38,673 nt of DNA from an uncultured Pelagibacteraceae bacterium (GTDB taxonomy: Bacteria > Pseudomonadota > Alphaproteobacteria > Pelagibacterales > Pelagibacteraceae): NCBI GenBank assembly GCA_902633535.1, contig CACPGM010000002.1, positions 1 to 38,673 on the forward strand. The letters run 5' to 3'. The notes beneath the pieces are model-generated. The model was not told the DNA's origin. It saw only the letters and a program-made list of their open reading frames with translations, and made no database searches. Position numbers and translations under genes: made by a program. The number at the start of each line of letters is the position of its first letter. The stretch's first letter is position 1. Below, piece after piece: positions 8,040 to 15,958 of the stretch.

Positions 8040-9458
8040 TTAATTAATTTGAGTATCTTTAAATTTCGTAAATCTTTCTTCAAATTCAAGAGTTATCTTG
8101 CCAATTGGTCCGTGTCTTTGTTTTCCAATTATAATTTCAGCTAAATGGGCGACTTCATTCATTTTAGCTTGCCACTCTGCATGCTCCACTGTAGCTTCTC
8201 GTGGTTCTTTTCTTTGTAAGTAATAACCTTCTCTATAAACAAACATTACAACATCAGCGTCTTGTTCAATTGATCCAGACTCTCTTAAATCAGATAATTG
8301 AGGTTTATGATCATCACGTTGTTCCACCTGTCTCGATAACTGAGATAAGGCTACAACTGGAACACCAAGTTCTTTTGCAATAGCTTTTAATCCTTGTGTG
8401 ATCTGAGAGATTTCTTGAACTCTTCCATCTTTATTAAAAGTTGTACCCCTCATTAGTTGAATATAATCTACTACAATCATATCTAGACCATGAAGTCTTT
8501 TAATTCTTCTCGCTCTATTACTCATCGCTGCGATACTAATTGCTGGAGTTTCATCAATGAACAAAGGTAGTTCTGCAATATTTTTTGAAGTTTCTAAAAA
8601 TTGATCAAATTGTTCATCTGAGATTCTACCACGCCTTATATCATTAGAACCAATACGTGCTTGTTCAGATAAAATTCGAGTTGACAATTGTTCAGAGGAC
8701 ATTTCTAAAGAAAAGAAAGCAATAGATGATTTCTTACCACTATCTTCAATATGTTTTGCTGCATTAAAAGCAATATTTGTTGCTAGAGATGTTTTTCCCA
8801 TTGAAGGACGTCCAGCAATAATTATTAAATCTGATTGGTGTAATCCTCCAAGTTTATCATCCAAATCTCTTAACCCAGTTGGAACTCCAACTATTCCACC
8901 TTCATTTTTGTAAGCAGCAGAGGCCATTTCAATTGTTTGTTTCATTGCATCATCAAACTTAATTAAAGAAGAATTAAAAGATCCTTTTTCTGCTAAATCA
9001 AACAACAATCTTTCTGAATTTTCAATAATATTTTGACCACTTGTATCTAAATCATTTATTTTTGCATTATCTATAGTTTGTTCAGAAATTTTAATTAATT
9101 CACGTCTAACAAACATGTCATAAATAATTTTTGAATATTCTAAAGCTTGTCTTGTAGATGTAGAAAATTTTGTAATTTTAACTAAATATTCTGGTACATC
9201 TAAATCATCTTTTTCATCTTCAAAATAATTTTTTAAGGTAATAGGATTTGCCAACATACCTTTATAGATTAAGCCTTCAATAGCGTTGTAAATTTTTTGA
9301 TGCATTGGATCGTAAAAATTTAGACTTGAAATTATTGTGCTAATTTCATCAAAAATTTCATTATTAACTAAAATCGAACCAATGACTGACTGTTCAGCTT
9401 CAATATTATTAGGAAGTTCTTTAAATTTGTCTTTTACAATACTTAAATTATTTTCCAT
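8040..9458 (-). CDS. dnaB: Replicative DNA helicase DnaB
   Basis: The hexameric 5'-3' helicase at the replication fork, 472 residues, the normal length. The N-terminal domain begins LPNNIEAEQSVIGSIL (from about residue 15). The RecA-like C-terminal domain has Walker A GRPSMGKT (216-223), Walker B MIVVDYIQLM, and the conserved LSDLRESGSIEQDAD and HGPIG segments. No intein is present, although DnaB genes often carry one. It follows rplI on the same strand with a 67-base gap, the order rpsF-rpsR-rplI-dnaB being common in bacteria. Transcription may continue from the ribosomal operon. Confidence 0.97.
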   Translation of the reverse strand: MENNLSIVKDKFKELPNNIEAEQSVIGSILVNNEIFDEISTIISSLNFYDPMHQKIYNAIEGLIYKGMLANPITLKNYFEDEKDDLDVPEYLVKITKFSTSTRQALEYSKIIYDMFVRRELIKISEQTIDNAKINDLDTSGQNIIENSERLLFDLAEKGSFNSSLIKFDDAMKQTIEMASAAYKNEGGIVGVPTGLRDLDDKLGGLHQSDLIIIAGRPSMGKTSLATNIAFNAAKHIEDSGKKSSIAFFSLEMSSEQLSTRILSEQARIGSNDIRRGRISDEQFDQFLETSKNIAELPLFIDETPAISIAAMSNRARRIKRLHGLDMIVVDYIQLMRGTTFNKDGRVQEISQITQGLKAIAKELGVPVVALSQLSRQVEQRDDHKPQLSDLRESGSIEQDADVVMFVYREGYYLQRKEPREATVEHAEWQAKMNEVAHLAEIIIGKQRHGPIGKITLEFEERFTKFKDTQIN

Positions 9459-9525
9459 TTACATAAAATACAGGAAGTTTAATTTTTAAAAATTTAAAAA
9501 AAGTGTTGTGGATGAAATTGTATAA

Positions 9526-9984
9526 TTATTGAATAGTTTCAGCTGACAGAACATCAATAGTAATTTCAGCATCAACTGCTGAGTGCAATGAAACCTTTAC
9601 TTTAAATTTTCCTAAGGATTTGATTTCTTGAATAGGTTGTATCATTGAAGGTTTAATATCGACTTTATCACTTTCTTTAATTAGCTTTGCAATCTCTGTT
9701 GGTTTAACTGAGCCATATAATTCGTTATTTTCTGTGTTTAGTTTTTTTACTATGTATTTTTTATTATTAATTTGTTCAAAAATTTTTTGAGCTTCTAATT
9801 TTTTTTCATTATCTTTTTTCGAAAGATCAGATTTAATTTTTTCTACTTCTTTAATATTTTCTTTTGATGCATACAAAGCCTTTTTATTGGCTATTAAAAA
9901 GTTCCTGGCAAATCCTCGTTTTACATTTATAACTTCTCCTATTTGCCCAATTCTTTTTACATTTTCTAATAAAATTACTTTCAT
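9526..9984 (-). CDS. rplI: 50S ribosomal protein L9
   Basis: A 152-residue large-subunit protein that binds 23S rRNA near the L1 stalk base. The N-terminal domain matches the family signature (ILLENVKRIGQIGEVINVKRGFARNFLI). A long Lys/Glu-rich connecting helix follows (about 42-75), then the C-terminal globular domain with LYGSVKPTEIAKLI. It starts one base after the stop of rpsR, so the two are very likely co-translated. Length is close to the bacterial norm of about 150 residues. Confidence 0.97.
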   Translation of the reverse strand: MKVILLENVKRIGQIGEVINVKRGFARNFLIANKKALYASKENIKEVEKIKSDLSKKDNEKKLEAQKIFEQINNKKYIVKKLNTENNELYGSVKPTEIAKLIKESDKVDIKPSMIQPIQEIKSLGKFKVKVSLHSAVDAEITIDVLSAETIQ

Positions 9985-9985
9985 T

Positions 9986-10258
9986 TTATAACAATGCTAA
10001 ATTTCTAGCTCTTTTGATTGATAAAGATAACTCTCTTTGTTTTTTTTGACTTACATTTGTGATTCTTGACGGCAAAATTTTACCATTTTCAGACATATAT
10101 TTTTTAAGTAATTTAATGTTTTTATAGTCAATCTGAGGAGCTCCTTTAACAGATAAAGGGCAACTTTTTTTAAATTTATATTTATTAGGCTGAAAAATAC
10201 TTAATTTCGCAAAATTACTCTGCTTTCCTTTTTTATTTCCACTTTGTCTTTTTGGCAT
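9986..10258 (-). CDS. rpsR: 30S ribosomal protein S18
   Basis: A 90-residue small-subunit protein that pairs with S6 on the platform of the 30S subunit. It has the conserved [21 protein letters not shown] and [19 protein letters not shown] segments. A lysine-rich extension of about 30 residues precedes the core, as in many alphaproteobacteria. It ends ARNLALL, slightly shorter than the usual ALLPY end. Two bases separate it from rpsF. Confidence 0.97.
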   Translation of the reverse strand: MPKRQSGNKKGKQSNFAKLSIFQPNKYKFKKSCPLSVKGAPQIDYKNIKLLKKYMSENGKILPSRITNVSQKKQRELSLSIKRARNLALL

Positions 10259-10260
10259 AA

Positions 10261-10623
10261 TTAATTAGCTGTTTTTTCTTTTTTTTCAAATTTTTCACTA
10301 TCTTCTCTTTTTGCAAAATAATTTGTATTTAAATCAAAGTTTTTAACTTTCACTGTTAGATATCTTAATAATTTTTTGTCAATTAATTCATTTTTTTCTA
10401 ATTCTTCTACCATTGAACCTTTCCCTTTAATTTTGAAATGAATATAACTACCTTTTTTATTTTTTTTTATCAAATATGCTAAATTTAAAAGACCCCAATT
10501 TTCTGTTTTTATAACTTCACCATTATTTTTTTCTACAATTTTAGAGTATTTTTCTGTTAGTTGTTTAATTTCACTTTGGGATGCGTCTTGTCGAGCAATG
10601 ATAGTGTGTTCGTATAAATTCAT
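10261..10623 (-). CDS. rpsF: 30S ribosomal protein S6
   Basis: A 120-residue small-subunit protein that binds S18 and 16S rRNA. Visible motifs are [16 protein letters not shown] at the start, [20 protein letters not shown] in the middle, and LRYLTVKV near the C-terminus. A charged tail rich in Lys and Glu follows (about residues 100-120). It is first in the rpsF-rpsR-rplI cluster and is divergent from fabD, with an 87-base gap that should hold the promoters for both directions. No clear Shine-Dalgarno sequence precedes the ATG. Confidence 0.97.
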   Translation of the reverse strand: MNLYEHTIIARQDASQSEIKQLTEKYSKIVEKNNGEVIKTENWGLLNLAYLIKKNKKGSYIHFKIKGKGSMVEELEKNELIDKKLLRYLTVKVKNFDLNTNYFAKREDSEKFEKKEKTAN

Positions 10624-10647
10624 TTAAAATCTTTAATAAAACGTGAG

Positions 10648-10676
10648 GATATACTATTATAATTCTTTAATTACAA
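10648..10676 (-). promoter_or_regulatory. Candidate sigma70-type promoter for rpsF-rpsR-rplI
   Basis: Read on the minus strand, TTGTAA (10671-10676) is followed after 17 bases by TATATC (10648-10653), a reasonable match to -35 and -10 boxes. The rpsF start codon lies about 25 bases further on. On the plus strand TATAAT at 10658-10663 could serve fabD, but no good -35 box precedes it. In DNA this AT-rich, such matches arise easily by chance. Confidence 0.35.
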
Positions 10677-10710
10677 TAGTAAAAAGGACAATATTTAAAT
10701 ATTTTTTCAT

Positions 10711-11637
10711 ATGTTTTCAGTTATTTTTCCAGGACAAGGCTCTCAGATAGTAGGGATGGGAAAAGAGTTCTATGATAAATTTGAAATTGTTAAAAATTTA
10801 TTTAAAAAGGCTGATGATGTTTTAGGAATACCTTTGTCAAAAATTATTTTAGAAGGGCCTAAAGAAAAACTAGATTTAACTACCAACACACAACCTGCTA
10901 TTTTTTTGATAAGTTATTCTATTTTTCAAGTAATCAAAAAAGAATTTAATATTGACCTTCATAAAGCAAAATTTTTTGCAGGTCACTCACTTGGCGAATA
11001 TTCAGCAATTGCGTGTGCTGAATACCTTAATTTTGAAGATACAATCAAAATTTTAAAAATTAGAGGGGATGCCATGCAGAACTCAGTTCCAAAAGGTGAA
11101 GGAGGTATGATTGCGGTGCTTGGTTCTACAATTGAGAATATTGAAAAATTATTGATTGAAAATAAGAATAATTTTTTTGCAGAAATTGCTAATGATAATT
11201 CAATAGGTCAAATTGTAATAAGTGGAAGAAAAATAGATTTAGAAAAATTAAGTTCTTCTTTAAAAGAAAAAAAAATCAAAAATCTAGATCTTCCAGTTAG
11301 TGCTCCATTTCATTGTAGTTTAATGAAAAATGCGAAAAACATAATGACCAAAGAACTTGAAAAATTAGAATTTAGAAAAGGAAATAACACTCTAATTTCA
11401 AATATAACGGCAGATGAAATTTTTAATGCAGATGAGTTAAAAAACTTATTAGTTAGACAAATAGAAAATAGAGTTCGTTGGAGAGAAAGTGTGATAAATA
11501 TGATAAATAAAGATGTAAATCAATTTATAGAAATTGGTCCTGGAAAGGTATTGTCAGGTTTGATTAAAAGAGTTAATAAAGATGTTGAAGTTAAGTCAAT
11601 TAATACTGAAGAAGATATTAAAAATATTAAGATATGA
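10711..11637 (+). CDS. fabD: Malonyl-CoA:ACP transacylase
   Basis: Transfers malonyl from CoA to the acyl carrier protein, supplying the extender unit for type II fatty acid synthesis. It has 308 residues, the usual length. Motifs are FPGQGSQ at residues 6-12, the nucleophile Ser93 in GHSLGEYSA, and the catalytic His201 in APFHCSLM. It ends with the family's QFIEIGPGKVLSGLIKR segment. It heads the fabD-fabG-acpP cluster and overlaps fabG by 4 bases (ATGA), which suggests translational coupling. Confidence 0.97.
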   Translation: MFSVIFPGQGSQIVGMGKEFYDKFEIVKNLFKKADDVLGIPLSKIILEGPKEKLDLTTNTQPAIFLISYSIFQVIKKEFNIDLHKAKFFAGHSLGEYSAIACAEYLNFEDTIKILKIRGDAMQNSVPKGEGGMIAVLGSTIENIEKLLIENKNNFFAEIANDNSIGQIVISGRKIDLEKLSSSLKEKKIKNLDLPVSAPFHCSLMKNAKNIMTKELEKLEFRKGNNTLISNITADEIFNADELKNLLVRQIENRVRWRESVINMINKDVNQFIEIGPGKVLSGLIKRVNKDVEVKSINTEEDIKNIKI

Positions 11638-12368
11638 AAGATTTAAAAAATAAAAACATAATTGTTACTGGTGCCTCAGGAGGAATAGGAAATTCAATAA
11701 TTGAAAAATTAAATGAATGTGGTGCTAATATTTTGGCCTCTGGAACTAGGATTGAAAAATTAGAAGCTTTAAAAAATAAATTTAAAGACATCAAAATACT
11801 AAAATTTGATATTTCTCAAAGTGATAAAATTGAGGAGTTCATAGAAACTTCGACAAAAGAACTTGGTGGTTTAGATTGCATAGTGAATAACGCAGGGATT
11901 ACTCAAGACAACTTAGCAATTAGAATGAGTATTGAGGAGTGGAAAAAAGTAATTGATATAAATTTAACGTCGACATTTTTATTGAGTAAATTTTCAATTA
12001 AAAAAATGCTTAAAAATAAAAAAGGTAAAATTATTAATATAACCTCTGTAGTTGGTCATACTGGTAATTTAGGGCAAACAAATTATACAGCTTCAAAAGC
12101 AGGTATTATTGCAATGTCAAAAAGTCTTGCAATAGAATATGCAAAAAAAAATATAAACGTTAATTGTGTTTCACCCGGATTTATCAAAACTGCAATGACA
12201 GATAAAATCGATGAAAAATTTAAAGAAATTATAATATCAAAAATACCATCAGCCAGACTTGGTGAGCCAGAAGACATTGCAAATGCAGTTCTTTTTTTGT
12301 CTTCTGATAAATCTGATTATATAAATGGAGAAACTTTGCATGTTAATGGGGGCATGTATATGGCTTGA
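11634..12368 (+). CDS. fabG: 3-oxoacyl-ACP reductase
   Basis: NADPH-dependent reduction of 3-oxoacyl-ACP in fatty acid elongation. This is a 244-residue short-chain dehydrogenase with the cofactor motif TGASGGIG (12-19), NNAG (85-88) and the catalytic Ser138, Tyr151 and Lys155 (SVVGHTGNLGQTNYTASKAG). It ends INGETLHVNGGMYMA, the standard FabG C-terminus. Its position between fabD and acpP supports FabG over other SDR family members. The start overlaps the fabD stop as ATGA. Confidence 0.96.
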   Translation: MKDLKNKNIIVTGASGGIGNSIIEKLNECGANILASGTRIEKLEALKNKFKDIKILKFDISQSDKIEEFIETSTKELGGLDCIVNNAGITQDNLAIRMSIEEWKKVIDINLTSTFLLSKFSIKKMLKNKKGKIINITSVVGHTGNLGQTNYTASKAGIIAMSKSLAIEYAKKNINVNCVSPGFIKTAMTDKIDEKFKEIIISKIPSARLGEPEDIANAVLFLSSDKSDYINGETLHVNGGMYMA

Positions 12369-12407
12369 CAAACCAAGTAATTAAACTATTAACAATTTTA
12401 TAACAAA

Positions 12408-12412
12408 AAGGA
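12408..12412 (+). promoter_or_regulatory. Shine-Dalgarno site that sets the acpP start
   Basis: AAGGA lies 5 bases before the ATG at 12418 but touches the ATG at 12412. The spacing therefore favours 12418 as the true acpP start, giving the family's standard N-terminus. Confidence 0.7.
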
Positions 12413-12417
12413 TGAAT

Positions 12418-12657
12418 ATGTCAGAAGATGTTTCAAATAAAGTTAAAAAAATAGTAGCGGACCATCTAGGAATAGATGAAGCAAAAGTAACTGAAGAGTC
12501 TAGTTTTATAGATGATTTAGGTGCAGATAGTTTAGATACAGTTGAGTTAGTAATGGCTTTTGAAGAAGAATTTGGTTCAGAAATTTCTGACAGTGAAGCA
12601 GAAAAAATCTTAACTGTTGGTGATGCTGTAAAATTTATCGAAGGCAAAGCAAATTAA
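12418..12657 (+). CDS. acpP: Acyl carrier protein
   Basis: A 79-residue acidic carrier of fatty acyl chains in the cytoplasm. The phosphopantetheine site is Ser38 in [19 protein letters not shown] chose the ATG at 12418 rather than the in-frame ATG at 12412 because of Shine-Dalgarno spacing and normal length (E. coli AcpP has 78 residues). It lies 49 bases after fabG. In most alphaproteobacteria fabF follows directly and then mltG; here only 10 bases separate acpP from gmk. Confidence 0.97.
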   Translation: MSEDVSNKVKKIVADHLGIDEAKVTEESSFIDDLGADSLDTVELVMAFEEEFGSEISDSEAEKILTVGDAVKFIEGKAN

Positions 12658-12667
12658 ATATAATTAG

Positions 12668-13300
12668 ATGCCCACCAAAAATGATGGGATAATGGTAATA
12701 TTATCTTCTCCCTCTGGAGCTGGTAAGACAACTTTAGTAAACCTACTTTCTACACAAGATAATTTTGAGATCTCAATATCTCATACTACTAGACAGCCCC
12801 GTCCGAACGAAACATATGATAAAGATTATTATTTTGTTAATGATGACGAATTTAAAAGACTGATTAATAACGAGGAATTTTTAGAATATGCAAAAGTCTT
12901 TAATAATTATTATGGAACAACAAGAACACCTGTAATCGATAAATTAAATAAAGGACAAAATGTTCTTTTTGATATTGATTGGCAGGGAGCTGATCAAATT
13001 AAAAATAAAAAGTTAGATTATAAATTGATTACTTTTTTTATATTACCACCAAGTAAAGAAATCCTGTTTGAACGTTTATCAAATAGAGACATGAAAGATA
13101 AACTGATAGTCGAAGAACGAATGAAACAGTTTGAGAGAGATGTTCTACATTGGATTAATTATGATTATGTGGTGATCAATGATAATTTAGATAATTGTTA
13201 TTCTAGAATAAAAAAATTAATTAATGCAGAAACTACAAATGGTTCTAAGGATTATGATCTTAATTTTATAAGAAAGCATGTTGAAAAACTAACTATTTAA
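12668..13300 (+). CDS. gmk: Guanylate kinase
   Basis: Phosphorylates GMP to GDP with ATP in purine nucleotide metabolism. The protein has 210 residues, normal for the family. The P-loop is [10 protein letters not shown] (13-22), the GMP-binding region shows [11 protein letters not shown] and YYFV, and [12 protein letters not shown] matches the conserved 'vlLdIDvqGa'. An in-frame ATG at 12692 would also leave the P-loop intact, and neither start has a strong Shine-Dalgarno. The 3' end overlaps rsmA on the other strand by 12 bases. Confidence 0.96.
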   Translation: MPTKNDGIMVILSSPSGAGKTTLVNLLSTQDNFEISISHTTRQPRPNETYDKDYYFVNDDEFKRLINNEEFLEYAKVFNNYYGTTRTPVIDKLNKGQNVLFDIDWQGADQIKNKKLDYKLITFFILPPSKEILFERLSNRDMKDKLIVEERMKQFERDVLHWINYDYVVINDNLDNCYSRIKKLINAETTNGSKDYDLNFIRKHVEKLTI

Positions 13301-14074
13301 CTTTTCGTATTCATCTGTAAGTTTATAATAAGTTTCATAATTAAGATTTTGAGGCCTCATATTTAGACTAATATTAAGTTTTTCTGTTATTTGAGAACTT
13401 CCTTTAAATAATTGATTGAAAGGTTTTTTTATCATTTTTCTTCTATGCATAAAAAAAATTCTAGTAATTTTTTCTAAATTGTATGGATTTTGAATTGTAT
13501 AAAAATCTTTTTTTGGTTTAAAAAAAAGAATACTACTATTAATTTTTGGCCTAGGGGAAAAACTTAAGGGACTTACATCACAAACTTTTTCAATTTTTAA
13601 TTTCCAGTTAGACAGTATCGATAAACGACCATAATTTTTTGTATTAAAATTTGCAATTATCCTATCGGCAACTTCTTTTTGAAACATCAGCACCAGACAA
13701 TCAAACCAATATCTATTTTTTAAGTTCAAAATCCATTTGCATAAAATTTCAGTTGAGATGTTGTATGGTAAGTTTCCAAAGACTATTAGGTTATCGTTGT
13801 TTAATGAATTTTCTTCAACATTTAAAACATCATCTTTTAGTATTTTGATTTTATCACCAAATATTTTATATAAATGATCTACAAGATCATTATCTTTTTC
13901 AATAACTATAAATTTTTTTGGTTTTTTTTTGAGTAATGCTGATGTTAAATTGCCTGTACCAGGACCAATTTCTAGAATATCTTTATTTTGTATTTCTACT
14001 ATGTCAGTAATTATATCAATTATATTTTTATCTATAAGAAAATTTTGACCAAGACTTTTTTTAGCTTTTATCAT
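13289..14074 (-). CDS. rsmA: 16S rRNA dimethyladenosine transferase
   Basis: Also called KsgA. It dimethylates two adjacent adenines in the 3'-terminal hairpin of 16S rRNA late in 30S assembly, using SAM. 261 residues. Motifs are [10 protein letters not shown] (6-15), the SAM site [16 protein letters not shown] (33-48), and NLPYNIST (101-108), the catalytic motif IV. The C-terminal helical domain has [11 protein letters not shown], typical of the family. It overlaps pdxA by 4 bases (ATGA). The pdxA-rsmA order with surA and lptD upstream is the common proteobacterial one. Confidence 0.96.
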   Translation of the reverse strand: MIKAKKSLGQNFLIDKNIIDIITDIVEIQNKDILEIGPGTGNLTSALLKKKPKKFIVIEKDNDLVDHLYKIFGDKIKILKDDVLNVEENSLNNDNLIVFGNLPYNISTEILCKWILNLKNRYWFDCLVLMFQKEVADRIIANFNTKNYGRLSILSNWKLKIEKVCDVSPLSFSPRPKINSSILFFKPKKDFYTIQNPYNLEKITRIFFMHRRKMIKKPFNQLFKGSSQITEKLNISLNMRPQNLNYETYYKLTDEYEKLNS

Positions 14075-15036
14075 CTTAAATCTAAAAATTTAAGCGCATT
14101 AATCAAACTTTTAGGATTTGAAATATTTTTTCCAAACATTTTCTCGTTTGGACCATGATCTGGTGTAATTCTTAGAAAAGGTAAGCCCATGGTAATATTT
14201 ATCGCATCAAATTCATAAAGAGTTTTAATTGGAGTTAATACTTGATCATGAAACATACCTAGAATAACATCAAATTTTTTTCTGTTTGCTTTTAAAAAAA
14301 TTGTATCAGCTGAATAGGGACCTTTAACATTAATTCCTTTTTTTGATTTATTTTTAATAGCAGATGAAACAATTGTTTTATCTTCATTGAATTTTAATAT
14401 ACTTTCACAATGTGGGTTTAGACCTACCACAGCTATTTTTGGTTTAATTTTCAGGTGTTTCTTATAAAAATTATTTAAAATCTCAATCTTTTCCTCAATT
14501 AATTTTTTTGTAATTTTTTTGGAAACTAAACTAATTGGTAAATGGGTAGTTACAGGACAAACAGATAAATCTTTGTTATATATTAACATACCTGTCTTTT
14601 TAGTAAATTTACTGGAAATAAATTCTGTTATACCTAAAAATCTTTTGTTTAAAAATTCATGTTTATTTATAGGTGCATTGATAAGCTTATTTGAACAACC
14701 ATTTTTAATTAAATTAAATGCTATTTCAAAACATTTATTAATATATATATTTGATTGTAGTAATTTTTTTTTATGATTTTTAGGATTTTTTAAATCAACA
14801 TTAATAATATTTATCTTATTTTTAACATTTATATTTTTAAAATTATTCATTTTAATTAAATGAATTTTTTTTTTAAAATTTAATTTTTTTATTTCAATTT
14901 GTATTCTTTGAAAATTTCCAATTAGTATCAGTGGACTTTTATAATTCTTATTTTTAAGTGCTTTAAAAAGAATTTCACAAAAAATACTTTTGGGTCTCCC
15001 CATAACGATTATTATAGGTTTAAAAATTTTCAACAT
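14071..15036 (-). CDS. pdxA: 4-hydroxythreonine-4-phosphate dehydrogenase-like (PdxA)
   Basis: PdxA oxidises 4-phospho-hydroxythreonine on the deoxyxylulose-5-phosphate-dependent route to pyridoxal phosphate. The 321-residue length and gene order (surA-pdxA-rsmA) fit. The three metal-binding His regions are present: TTHLP, GLNPHCE and GMFHDQ, as is ITMGLPFLR. Three conserved stretches differ. The N-terminal G-[DE]-P-x-G-I-G-x-E loop reads GRPKSIFCE, the GHTEF motif reads GITEF, and DHGTA near the end reads DHGPN. The fold is secure, but activity on the usual substrate is less so. The start overlaps the surA end by 17 bases. Base composition matches the neighbours, so recent transfer is unlikely. 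Confidence 0.88.
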   Translation of the reverse strand: MLKIFKPIIIVMGRPKSIFCEILFKALKNKNYKSPLILIGNFQRIQIEIKKLNFKKKIHLIKMNNFKNINVKNKINIINVDLKNPKNHKKKLLQSNIYINKCFEIAFNLIKNGCSNKLINAPINKHEFLNKRFLGITEFISSKFTKKTGMLIYNKDLSVCPVTTHLPISLVSKKITKKLIEEKIEILNNFYKKHLKIKPKIAVVGLNPHCESILKFNEDKTIVSSAIKNKSKKGINVKGPYSADTIFLKANRKKFDVILGMFHDQVLTPIKTLYEFDAINITMGLPFLRITPDHGPNEKMFGKNISNPKSLINALKFLDLR

Positions 15037-15958
15037 AATATTTATTTGCTATTTTTTTGTAATGGATTACTGAAAATTCATTGAGCTGTCGATTTTTTTC
15101 AGCAAGTTTAATTTTTGCTAACTCTTCTTCTCTATTAAATTCATTAAAAGGAACATCTTTAATTTCATTTACTTTTATAATTATACTGCCTCCTGGAGTA
15201 AGAATAGGTTTTGAAACTTGAGTAGCTTCTAAGAATATTATTTCATCTAAAATAATTTTACTAAGTTGATTTTGATTAACCCAGCCAATAGAACCACCTA
15301 TTTTTGATGAGGCTGATATACTGTAAATCGATGCCGTATCTTTAAAACCGATTTTATTAATTGAAGAAATAATTTCATCATACTTTTCTTTATAATTTTC
15401 TTTATTATTCTCTATAAAAACTATTTCTGATAGATTAAATGATTTTTGGCTACTTTTATCACTTTCTATCTTGTCTAAATTTGATTTAATTTCATCTTCA
15501 TTAATTGTAATTTTGTCATTATAAAGATCAAAAATAAGCTTATTCCAAGTTTGTTCTACTATGAGTTTTTTTCTTAGTTCATCAATTGTAAAATCAAATG
15601 TAATTAAATAATCTTTAAATTCATCCAGGCTGGCGAGATTTAATTCTCTTATAAAATTATCAATTATTGGTTCAATAACGTTGCTTTCGTAATTGACCAC
15701 GTAATGTTTTTCTATTTCTCTTTTCTTTATTTTTTCTTTAATTAAAGAATCTGAAGCAATTTTTTTTATTTTGTTTAGATCAATTTCTTTAAAATTTTTA
15801 TTTAAAGCTTTGAGATAATTTTGTTCTTTAATAATATCATAATTAGTAATTATTTCATTATTTACTTTAAACTTAATTTTATATACATCACTATTTGCAA
15901 TTGCTTGAGTTTGAACAATAAATATCAACAAAAATAATTTGTAATAAATTTTTTTCAT
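15020..15958 (-). CDS. surA: SurA-type periplasmic peptidyl-prolyl isomerase
   Basis: A periplasmic chaperone and prolyl isomerase for outer-membrane proteins such as LptD. 312 residues with a signal peptide (about 1-22; Lys-rich start, hydrophobic core, then AIANSD). A SurA-type N-terminal chaperone domain follows (about 25-165). A single parvulin domain (about 170-275) carries SEIVF and GGSIGWVNQNQLS, matching the family's 'GGdlGw...'. E. coli SurA has two parvulin domains; one is common in alphaproteobacteria. Its start codon shares one base with the lptD stop (TAATG). Confidence 0.88.
   Translation of the reverse strand: MKKIYYKLFLLIFIVQTQAIANSDVYKIKFKVNNEIITNYDIIKEQNYLKALNKNFKEIDLNKIKKIASDSLIKEKIKKREIEKHYVVNYESNVIEPIIDNFIRELNLASLDEFKDYLITFDFTIDELRKKLIVEQTWNKLIFDLYNDKITINEDEIKSNLDKIESDKSSQKSFNLSEIVFIENNKENYKEKYDEIISSINKIGFKDTASIYSISASSKIGGSIGWVNQNQLSKIILDEIIFLEATQVSKPILTPGGSIIIKVNEIKDVPFNEFNREEELAKIKLAEKNRQLNEFSVIHYKKIANKYYVENF

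Noticed and set aside
8040..9458. Possible intein in dnaB
   Set aside because: The protein has normal length (472 residues) and its Walker A and Walker B regions are continuous.
9507..9515. TGTGGATGA upstream of dnaB, one mismatch from the DnaA box (reverse complement of TTATCCACA)
   Set aside because: A single site with one mismatch. Several such matches are expected by chance in a window this size, and there is no cluster of boxes, AT-rich unwinding element or dnaA/dnaN nearby to suggest an origin.
12381..12647. 88-codon open frame on the minus strand opposite acpP
   Set aside because: It lies fully across acpP, shows Ser/Ile-rich composition typical of antisense frames in AT-rich genes, and has no motif or ribosome site.
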